Origin: Cervus elaphus
Lineage: Eukaryota > Chordata > Mammalia > Artiodactyla > Cervidae
DNA: 64,000 nucleotides
Assembly (NCBI RefSeq): GCF_910594005.1
Contig: NC_057831.1
Coordinates: forward strand, 43,420,001-43,484,000
Reading direction: 5' to 3'
Made by a program: the position numbers and the translations under genes. Numbering within the stretch: position 1 is the first letter of the stretch; the number at the start of each line of letters is the position of its first letter. Positions 55,913 through 64,000 of this stretch are shown here, one piece after another. Under the pieces are notes generated by a model that saw nothing but the letters and a program-made list of their open reading frames with translations, had not been told where the DNA came from and did not search any database.

Positions 55913-58589
55913 AGTAACCACTTTTGTAGTTGAAAATATTAGGAAGCTATGCCTTTCTTGTCACAACCTTCTCGCTCTGTCCCATGACACAAAGTTGAGA
56001 GGAATGAGGCCGGTCGTCATGACTCAGGCCAGTAAAATATAATGACTAAACAATTTAAAGGCAGTCACGGGATCCCAGGTGACCAGGGCTCTCAGGGTTA
56101 AATGACTGTGGACTCATTTAAGAGTTTGTTCACAGAGGGGCAGAAGTCTATAATGGATCATGCAAGTCAGAGCTGAGTAATGGTTCACCATGGCCTGGTT
56201 AATAGTTAGACAAGCTGTTCACGTTTGATTAGGGCTTTCTTTTCTGTTGCTATAACTGTATGATAATTAACTCAACAGAATTACATCTCATATGGGGGAA
56301 ATATGTACATTTTGAGGTTTCAGGAGTAACAGATCCCTCATGCCAAGAAAATGACTGAAATTATACTGTGGGTCTCTTGCTCAGCCATAAAAATTAAATC
56401 GTTAGGTGTGTGCCTCGTGAGTTTTTGTCTCTGTAGAAGCTGGTGAGTTTCCTTAGCTCTGACTTCTTCCAAAAGCTCTATGCACAAAAGTACTGTACCC
56501 CAGACAGCTGTGGATAGATTAGAATTGCCAAGTGGCAAACAGTATGAACATCTAATGTAATCTGACTTTGGAGTTCAACGTGAGATGGAACACATGAGGC
56601 TTTTCTAAAAGAAAAAAAAGCATCTATTAATGCAGGCACCACCCCATGATCAGGTGTTTTACATAATGGAAGAAAATTCTTTTAAAGCAGATGGCAAGGT
56701 ATCCAAGTGAGTGTCCAAATTAAGTCATTTATAAATTGGCCATACTGATAACCGTGGAGATCTTTTCCCTCCTCTGACCGCCTATAAACTTATCTCTATC
56801 ACACACTGCAGCTAATAATCATTTACTGTCTCATGGTTATGCTAATTTCTAGAGTTGCTTGCATCTTTAAAGAGAGAGAAGGCACTTTAAACCAGACACT
56901 CGCCTTTCTTTTCTCCAAATCTTGCTAGGTCAGTGCTAGTCCACGGTCTGCCTAATACATCGGATGAGTCATCCTTTAAGCCTCTCTGTCAATGTTATTT
57001 TTTTCTAAGAAGCCACCCTTGACCATCAGTATTGAGTAAGTTGTCTCTACTCTGTGCTTCTAGAGCTTTCTGGACTTAAGTTTATATAAAAAAAAAAATA
57101 GGACTCCTATCTTAAAATTATTTTTGTACTGGTCTACAGTTTGTTTTCAGCAAAGAGTTTTGAGTGAATAAATGACCTAACATTTACCTTTCTCCTTTAG
57201 CAAACAGGAAGGATCACACAAGGATCCTTGATAAACAAGGTGCATCTACCAATTTATTTCCTGGCTAAAACCTGGCATTATTCTCCCACCAAATTCCAGT
57301 AGTCTTATCACATTAGGATTTAGAAAGCTAAACATACTAGGGATGTCAGTAATGAGCTGTCAAAATGTGGGAAGGAATGTACAAGGTGGAGAGAAAAGGA
57401 TTCTAAGATTTCTGAAAGGCCAGTGCAATATTGCTTGATAAGGCAGATAGCAAGTTACCACCCTTAACTCTTGTCTGCGCTAACAAAGTCACTTTTTCCA
57501 GGGACCTTGAGATCCCAGACTCACATAGGATTGACTGTACAGGGTTGGTTTTCCTATTCTTTGTCTACCAGAGAATTCTAGGAACCTAATATCTTTAACT
57601 GAAATCCTTAGCTTTTGAGTAGATGAATGTTCTAGAAACACTGATGGTATTTCCTATTCTGCTTTCCTCTCACACCATGAATTTGCATCTCTCTCATTGA
57701 ATTTTTCCTCTCTCTTATCCATTTCCATCTCATCAAGGAAGTTCTTTTTCTCTTTGGTCCAAACTTGGGTTTCCTCTCTATTCTTGTTCCCATAGCATAA
57801 TAGATTGAAATTTTGGACATATGCTTTATGGAAAAACAACCCAATCCAACACAAGTATAGAGTTCATTATATTGTTCATCTTATCAGGTCTATTTTTTTC
57901 TGATTCTATGCATCCTAGGAAATGCAAAGAAGAGTATTCACCACAGATTCCCTACATAACTAACATATATTCCTAACATAATTCCATTCCTGAAAGTGTT
58001 TGGCACAGTCGGCATTAGGGTTCTTCCTTTCCAACCTGGCCATCAGTCATGTTGCCCAAGGACACCGTCTTGCCTCTCCTGCACCCGCATGTGGAACTAC
58101 TTATTTATTTTATCCTTCCAAGGAAAACTGTTAATGCATCAAATGACAACATTTGGGAGTTCGAGCTTTGCAAACTCCTAGAACAACTTCCCACTTGACT
58201 CCTGTTTCCTGGTGGAAGGTCTAGCCTGGAACAAACAAAAATAATTTGCAAGAAGGTATACTACCTACAATCCCCTTGAGCAACCTGATTCTTCTATTTC
58301 TTCATTATCATCCACTCTTCACCCACCTAGAGAATTCTAAATAACTCATTGAAGGGAGTACCATCATCTACATACCTAGAGAAGTAATATCTCACGAAAC
58401 CACCTAGCAGTATAGTTACTATAACACGCTTACAATATACCTGTACATTACTTCTTTGTAGATATACTGTGTTTAGAGACACTTTGGCAGTGATACTTGC
58501 AATTGGTCTATTAATTTAAAGAACTGTAAGTGTTAAACACATGATTGCCGGTAGTGGTAGCCATTACAGTCACTACATACACATTAATA
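55913..58589. other. Unassigned, low-repeat DNA
   Basis: About 2.7 kb with no confident transposable element. 56900-57070 has weak L2-like phrasing ('aagaagccacccttgacc'). A/T runs occur at 57090-57100. Frames at 56338-56538 and 57632-57854 (minus) lack domains. The block at 56210-56800 has an even composition compatible with conserved non-coding DNA. Confidence 0.35.
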
Positions 58590-59005
58590 TTTCTGTCTCC
58601 TTAAAATCAGGAGACAGTTGAACTCAGAGACTGTGTGTCTTTAAATATTTTTTTATTTCCTTCACCCAATACAGTGTCTGATGCTCAGTTGCTGCTGCTG
58701 CTGCTAAGTCGAGTCAGTCGTGTCCAACTCTGTGCAACCCCATAGACGGCAGCCCACCAGGCTCCACCATCCCTGGGATTCTCCAGGCAAGAACACTGGA
58801 GTGGGTTGCCATTTCTTTCTCCAATGCATGAAAGTGAAAAGTGAATGTGAAGTCACTCAGTCGTGTCCGACTCTTCGAGTCCGCCAGGTTCCTCCGTCAG
58901 TGGGATTTTCCAGGCGAGAGTACTGGGTGGGGTGCCATTGCCTTCTCCTGATGCTCAGTTAGCCCTCAGTAAAAGTTTGATTAATTACCAAATGAGTACC
59001 TGAAT
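58590..59005 (+). repeat. L2 3' end split by Bov-A2
   Basis: 'ctcagagactgtgtgtcttt' and 'tcacccaatacagtgtctg' precede the Bov-A2. 'agccctcagtaaaagtttgatt' resumes after it. Together they form an L2 3' end. Confidence 0.6.
58678..58960 (-). mobile_element. Bov-A2 SINE with 13-bp TSD
   Basis: Dimeric Bov-A2 at 58691-58947 on the minus strand, starting with a (GCT)n tail complement. Perfect repeats ctgatgctcagtt lie at 58678-58690 and 58948-58960. A deletion of about 20 bp is seen in the second monomer ('cttcgagtccgccagg'). CpGs are well kept, suggesting a young insertion. Confidence 0.96.
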
Positions 59006-59047
59006 TAATTAATAATCTGATATAAAGCAACTTTGCTTTCTATTTGT

Positions 59048-59401
59048 TGTTCATTCTCTCAGTCCTGTCTGACGCTTTGCAACCCCATGGACTGTATGTA
59101 GCACACCAGGCTTCCCTGTCCTTCACCATCTCCCATGAGTTTGCTCAAACTCATGTCTATTGAGTTGGTGATGCCATCCAACCATCTCATCTTCTGTTGT
59201 CCCCTTCTCCTGCCCTCAATCTTTCCCAGCATCAGAGTCTTTTCCAATATGAGTCAGCTCTTCACATCAAGTGGCCAAAGTATTGGAGCTTCAGCTTCAG
59301 TATCAGTCCTTCCAATGAATATTCAGGTTAATTTCTTTTAGGATTGACTGTTTTGATCTCTTTGATATCCAAGGGACTCTCAAGAGTCTTCTCCAACACC
59401 A
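59048..59401 (-). mobile_element. BovB LINE 3'-end fragment
   Basis: About 350 bp on the minus strand. The tail side is 'ttgttcattctctcagtcctg', then 'gtgatgccatccaaccatctc', 'caatctttcccagcatcag', 'gtggccaaagtattggagc' and the end at 'ttctccaacacca'. 5'-truncated. Confidence 0.93.
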
Positions 59402-59421
59402 CAAACAAATATTTAACCTCT

Positions 59422-59724
59422 AGGGATATTGACACAGAGAAGGCAATGGCACCCCACTCCAGTACTCTTGCCTGGAAAATCGCAAGGACAGAGGAGCCTG
59501 GTAGGCTGCAGCCCATGGGGTCACGAAGAGTCGGACACAACTGAGCGACTTCACTTTCACTTCACTTTCATGCATTGGAGAAGGAAATGGCAACCCACTC
59601 CAGTGTCCTTGCCTGGAGAATCCCAGAGATGGCGGGGCCTGGTGGGCTGCTGTCTATGGGGTCACACAGAGTCAGACACGACTGAAGTGACTTAGCAGCA
59701 GTAGCAGCAGCAGGGATATTGACA
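59422..59724 (+). mobile_element. Bov-A2 SINE with 13-bp TSD
   Basis: Plus-strand dimer at 59435-59711 with an AGC-rich tail at about 59693-59711. Perfect repeats agggatattgaca lie at 59422-59434 and 59712-59724. CpGs are largely intact ('agtcggacacaactgagcgac', 'agtcagacacgactg'). Confidence 0.97.
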
Positions 59725-60942
59725 AGGGCCAAATGGGATCACTTACACAGAACTGAAGGTTTTAAATGAACAGAAATGACGACATAAAAATTGGGCTCAG
59801 TAGGAATGAAGGGCTGTGACCTCATGGCCATGTAGGAAGGTCTCATTCTCAGCAAGGAACACCAAATACCCACTTGCAGGGCAATGGGTTTATATGAAGC
59901 CCCCGTAGATATAGAGTGTGAGTGGTAGTAAGCCCTCTCTGAGTTGGTGCAAAATCAACTGGGGTGTGATTGAACCCATGAATAGGGCCAGTTGTGGACT
60001 AAACTGGGAGGAGCTTAGGAGATCAGAGGCAGTTTGACAGAGACCAAGACTAGCACAAAGCATCCATGTCTAATGGATGACCATGACCTTAGGGTGGCGG
60101 TTTGTAGCTAAACGTGGACAAAGAAAATCCCGTGTGGCCAGGCCTTCTTCATATGATGAACACTCTGGGCATCCATCAAACTCAAATCATGCTCAAAGTG
60201 AAATCATGTTTGCATGACCAACAATAGTGCATCAATCAAAAGGTACATCCTAGCCCAGAATGTAGTGAGAAATCAGAATTACCAGATAGCAATAAATACA
60301 GCAATATGGCATACAAGGCCCAAGAAAGAAGATTTTGAGAAAAATATCACAGAAAAACAGGGTTATGGGCATACATCATGCCTTGAGGTTAAGTTGTCCT
60401 TAAGAGACTGTCCTCAAATGTGTTCTTCCTAGTATTAAACTGAGAAGCTCCAGGAAAAAAAAAAATTGTTTCTTTGCTCAAGTAACTAAGAAATGCTATA
60501 GCCTTTTTAAGAGTGTTTTCATGTAATATTAGCATATTAATGACATGAGAAATCTTGTTAAAAAGCATGCTTATATTTATTTAATCTAATACTTCCCAGT
60601 CTCCTGGGGCCCCCATTTTCTTTTCATAGTTCTTAATATTCTATGAAATAACTGAGAATTCTGGTCCAAGACCACCCATATTAAAAAACATGCTTTTTAT
60701 TTCCTCATTTAAGTAAGAGATGTCAATGCTATGAGAGCAAAATATAAGGATCAAGCAAGATGAAGAATATTAAGAACAATAAAAGCAACTGATCTGCTAT
60801 ATTGGTATTTGGAAACAACAGAAGAAAACAAGAAGAGCCATCAAGAATAACGGTAGCTGAGAAGAATAATATTATATAGCCAATATATCACAGGAATATT
60901 AGAACTAATGCTCTTTGGATTATATTAGCTATATATTATGCA
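59725..60942. other. Unassigned DNA
   Basis: 59730-60440 is a fairly balanced, non-AT-rich 700-bp block with no family I recognise. It could be an unlisted old LTR or unique DNA. The remainder to 60942 is AT-rich. A 72-codon frame at 60214-60432 has no domain. Confidence 0.35.
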
Positions 60943-61162
60943 GGGCTTCCCAAGTAGTGCACTGATAAAGAATCCACCTGCCGATGCAGGAGATACAAGG
61001 GATGTTAGTTCAATGCCTGGTTTGGGAAGATTCGCTGGAAGAGGAAATGGCAACCTACTCCAGTATTCTTGTCTGGAAAATTCCATGGACTGAGGAGCCT
61101 GGTTGGTTACAGTTCATGGGGTTGCAGAGTCAGACATGACTGAGTGCGCACACACACACATA
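60943..61162 (+). mobile_element. Bov-tA SINE with (CA)n tail
   Basis: Full plus-strand SINE from 'agggcttcccaagtagtgcac' to 'agtcagacatgactgag', followed by a short (CA)n at 61147-61160. Confidence 0.93.
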
Positions 61163-61779
61163 TTTGGCTGTATTTGTATTTAAGAATGTCTTAAGCACAC
61201 CCTACTGAAGTCTCATATTATAAAAGAGTATGAGCCATTTCTAGTTCCCTCCTCATATCAAATATGTCTGATCATTACCAATTCTCAGTTCAAAAGATCT
61301 CTCTCTCTGTGGTTATCCAACTCCTTTCCTGTTTTCAAAAGCAGTGCCACTTTGAGAGGAATTTGGAAAACAAAATGCTTATCCCTTTTCTTTCCTTCAT
61401 GTCTTCAATGAGTGGGAAGAATCAGGTCAAACAGAAAAATCTTGAAACTGAAATTTAGAGAAGAATAAGAAACAAGAAAGATTCCCCCCCAGCCATCACA
61501 TCCCAACTAGACATCTCAGTGACAAGGTCATCTAGACCTTCCACAAGGCTGAGTTCTAGAAATTCAAATGTTGAATTTTCAATAGGCCCAAACTTCTCCC
61601 CAGAACTTGACTCTTATACCCACTTGTCTGTTTCACACCTCCAATTAGATGTCAAAATACAATTCTTTTTTTTAAAAACACAATTCTTGATTGAACCTCC
61701 TGCTGCCTCCAGGCTACCAAACTGCTTCTCCCATTGTCATTCAGTAAATACAGTAAGCAGCAACCCAAGTCCATCATTT
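61163..61779. other. Unassigned non-coding DNA
   Basis: No element recognised. Frames at 61264-61458 and 61519-61797 lack domains. Confidence 0.4.
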
Positions 61780-62150
61780 CTCAACCAGAAGCCATGATGT
61801 TATCTTTGATGTCTCTCTTTCTCTCACACATCACTTTCAATTCTTTAACCAAGTCTGTCAGTTCTGTCCTCAAAATATATTCCCTCAACTTACATGAGAG
61901 CCACCACCATGTCTTACCCAGATTACTACACTCTCCTTCGAACAGACATACCCCTGCTTCTATTCCGTGATCCTTCTCATATGTCCATCTTCTCATGCGA
62001 GCCCTCCAGCCACTTCCCAGCTCACTCCTGCTATGATCCAAAGTCCTTATCACGGCCCCCAAAGACCTGCATTCTTTAACCTCTCACCTCATCTCGTCAC
62101 ATCTCTGACCTCCCCCCACCCCATTCTTTTTACTGTTCATTCTCTTGTCT
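61780..62150 (+). repeat. L2 LINE fragment (C-terminal ORF region)
   Basis: 'gttatctttgatgtctctctttctctcacacatcac' (within 61799-61834), 'ctgtcctcaaaatatattcc', 'tacccagattactacactctcc' and 'cacctcatctcgtcacatctctgacctcccc' (within 62084-62118) follow the L2 RT C-terminal order with frameshifts. The short plus-strand frames here are remnants of that ORF. Confidence 0.65.
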
Positions 62151-62152
62151 CC

Positions 62153-62375
62153 AGGCTTCTCTGATAGCTCAGACAGTAAAGAATTCACCTGCAATGCAGG
62201 AGCTACAGGAGACATGGGTTCATTCCCTGGATCAGGAAGATCCCCTGGAGAAGGAAATGGCAACCCACCCCAGCAATCTTGCCTGGAGAAATCCATGAAC
62301 CGAGGAGCCTGGAGGGCTACAGTCCATAGGGTCGCCAAGAGTAGGACATGGCTGAGCACATGAGTACATACACTT
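62153..62375 (+). mobile_element. Bov-tA SINE
   Basis: Plus-strand SINE from 'aggcttctctgatagctcag' to 'gtaggacatggctgagcac'. It separates L2 sequence on the left from probable L2 remnants on the right. Confidence 0.92.
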
Positions 62376-62451
62376 GACTTTGGCCTTCTTGCTTTACCTA
62401 GAATATTCAGGAATGGTCCCACTTCTTAGAACTGTTGTGAGGGTTAAATCA

Positions 62452-62548
62452 TTGATATATATATACATACACATATGTATATATGTACATACACATATGT
62501 ATACACATATATATACACACATATATGTACACACACACACATATATAT
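62452..62548. repeat. Composite (TA)n/(CA)n/(TATG)n microsatellite
   Basis: About 97 bp of alternating TATA, ACAC and TATG units with many self-complementary words (catatg, tatata). Likely highly polymorphic and able to form hairpins. Confidence 0.9.
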
Positions 62549-62679
62549 GAAGTACTTAGAGTTGTATCTTACTCATAGTACCTCTGAATTAATGTACCAT
62601 CTCCACTGTTTAAAGCACCTATGTATTTCTTTTTACTTTATCTTTTTCACCACATCATGTGTCATGGGTAGTGTTTTAT
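62549..62679. other. Unassigned spacer
   Basis: No element recognised. Confidence 0.4.
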
Positions 62680-62820
62680 GGAGAGCCTTCAGAAATGCCC
62701 CCACCACAGAACATTTCTTCCAAAGTTCCCTCTGCCCAAACATCCTTCTCCCAGAAAGCTACACTGCCCTCATCCTCACTGCCTTAATGTCTCTACTAAA
62801 CTCATCTTATTCCTAAGTCT
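62680..62820 (+). repeat. Possible L2 3'-region fragment
   Basis: 'agttccctctgcccaaacatcc' and 'ctaaactcatcttattcctaag' resemble L2 near 'gttccctctgcctgga'. It may continue the L2 broken by the SINE and microsatellite. Confidence 0.4.
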
Positions 62821-62964
62821 CTAATGATCACACTATGTAAAACAGCACTCACAGCTCATGAAATGGTGAAATATAAAGATGGAAAAACAGAAAGTCAGAG
62901 GACTCCAAATAGTTCTGACATAAAGTTAATTGAGACATAAAGGCTTAATTGAGACTTATGACTC

Positions 62965-63145
62965 TAGGAGTTTTACCTGAATTGATCACTTAATTCTCAC
63001 AACAGTTTCATGAATAGATAATATTATCATTTTTTCAGAGAAGAAATTTAAGACACATAGAATTTACTCACCTGCCCAAGACCACACAGCTAAAATAATA
63101 TTAATATGTGATGAAGCTAGAATTTGAACCCATACATTTAAATTG
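62965..63145 (-). repeat. MIR SINE
   Basis: Antisense MIR: 'acttaattctcacaacagtttc', 'gcccaagaccacacagctaaa' and 'gaagctagaatttgaaccc'. Confidence 0.75.
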
Positions 63146-63187
63146 ATAGTCACTATATCTATGCACATTTCTTGCTGATCTTTCCAT

Positions 63188-63430
63188 TTTACTGTCCATG
63201 TGTGTTCTCAGTTGCTCAGTCGTGTCAAACCTTTTGCAGCTGCATGTGTTGTAGCCCACCAGGTTTCTCTGTCTGTGGAATTTTCCAGGCAAGAATACTG
63301 GAGCGAGTTGTCATTTCCTTCCCCAGGGGATTTTCCTGACCCCAGGTTGAACCCATGTCTCTTACATCTCCTGCATCGGCAGGCAAATTCTTTACCACTG
63401 TGCTACCTGGGAAGACCCTTTAGTGTCCAT
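63188..63430 (-). mobile_element. Bov-tA SINE with 12-bp TSD
   Basis: Minus-strand SINE at 63200-63418. Flanking repeats tttactgtccat (63188-63199) and tttagtgtccat (63419-63430) differ at one base. Confidence 0.92.
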
Positions 63431-63434
63431 AGAG

Positions 63435-63710
63435 CCCATCATTCACTGATTCAGCAATGTTTTGTGTGTACAGATGGGAAAAGATACATGTAAGAAATTA
63501 ATTTGGAGAAGTAGCCAGGGTTCAAACTGCATGCTGCTTGATAGGTGTTGTCCAAAGAGATGGGAAACCATTGGAGTGATATGACCACATTTGCATTTAG
63601 ATGGAGCACTCTAGTTGTTGATTGGAAAATGGGCTATATAGGAGGTGATAGGAAAGCTGGAGGGTCAGTTAGGAGCCTATTGCCAAGACTTAGTTTACAG
63701 GAACCATAAT
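63435..63710 (-). repeat. L2 LINE fragment
   Basis: Antisense L2: 'catcattcactgattcagc', 'gatgggaaaccattggagtg', 'cacatttgcatttagatgg' and 'taggagcctattgccaagac'. Confidence 0.65.
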
Positions 63711-63865
63711 CGATTGCTCCCTTGAACAAGGATGCCTATGGTGGAATTGATGAGAACTGATCAGAACCATAACGCATTTTGAGGGAAATCTTATAGAACT
63801 TACTGGTGGATAAAACATATGTCCCTCACATTTTTAAGTTGTCCAATTTTATTGTACAATATGAG

Positions 63866-64000
63866 TTGTTGCTGTTGTTCAGTTGCCCAGTCATGTCCAA
63901 CTCTTTGCGACCCCATGGACTGCAGCACGCCAGGCCTACCTATCCCTCATCATCTCCCAGAGTTTGCCCAAGTTCATGTTCATTGCATCGGTGATGCTGT
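63866..64000 (-). mobile_element. BovB LINE 3' end, cut by window edge
   Basis: 'ttgttcagttgcccagtcatg', 'ctgcagcacgccaggcctacc' and 'gttcattgcatcggtgatgc' are the 3' end of a minus-strand BovB. The element continues beyond base 64000. Confidence 0.92.

Noticed and set aside
62452..62548. CRISPR-like repeat array
   Set aside because: Units are 2-4 bp with no spacers, and this is a mammalian genome.
62475..62560. Peptide rich in YTYIYTH repeats
   Set aside because: It is a translation of the TA/CA microsatellite.
447..63493. Recurring short proteins with 'MGFSRQEYWSG..P' and 'GNGNPLQYSCLENPMDRG' motifs
   Set aside because: They are translations of Bov-tA SINEs in antisense or sense frames. 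They recur at nearly every SINE and have no gene context.

Overview
This window reads as intergenic or deep-intronic nuclear DNA of a ruminant, most likely a pecoran or bovid (cattle, sheep, goat or a relative). The evidence is the repeat content: many tRNA-Glu-headed Bov-tA SINEs, three Bov-A2 dimers, several BovB (RTE-clade) LINE copies, one cetartiodactyl CHR-2-type SINE, and a background of old mammalian repeats (MIR, L2, old L1, MaLR-like LTRs, a hAT MITE). Species cannot be told apart from this sequence. I found no intact protein-coding gene, no rRNA, tRNA or snRNA gene, and no CRISPR array. The open frames present are short. Many are translations of SINEs or BovB; the recurrent 'MGFSRQEYWSG..P' peptide, for example, is antisense Bov-tA.

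Layout. 0-13 kb: AT-rich DNA with a (TG)n, a MaLR-like LTR, an old L1-like block and a dense run of SINEs, including a dimeric SINE with clean target-site duplications (TSDs) and two tail-to-tail inverted SINE pairs. 13.4-14.1 kb: a BovB 3' fragment. 14.1-16.7 kb: unassigned DNA. 16.7-17.7 kb: two neighbouring MIRs, each split by a younger SINE. 18.7-21 kb: a hAT MITE, an antisense L2, an old L1 and an exact 70-bp duplication. 21.5-26.15 kb: the main feature, a nearly full-length but dead BovB followed head-to-tail by a 5'-truncated BovB. 27-36 kb: mostly repeat-poor DNA with two stretches that look like conserved non-coding sequence. 36-49 kb: two oppositely oriented copies of one LTR-like repeat, L2, L1 and MIR pieces, and an inverted SINE pair. 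49-58 kb: sparse, with MIRs, SINEs and the CHR-2 element. 58.6-59.75 kb: a Bov-A2 / BovB / Bov-A2 cluster. 60-64 kb: SINEs, L2 pieces, a composite TA/CA microsatellite, and a BovB end cut by the window edge.

How the parts work together: BovB is the autonomous element whose reverse transcriptase is thought to mobilise the Bov-A-tailed SINEs, which share its 3' end. Most young insertions here belong to this partnership. TSDs and nested insertions give a relative order: MIR/L2/LTR oldest, then BovB, Bov-tA and Bov-A2. I see no new biological system. The observations most worth checking are the exact 70-bp duplication, the 23-bp SINE relic with intact TSDs, the tandem BovB pair, and the repeat-poor AT-rich blocks that may be regulatory. 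Family names come from recognising consensus phrases by eye. Edges of old repeats are approximate, typically within about 20-50 bases.
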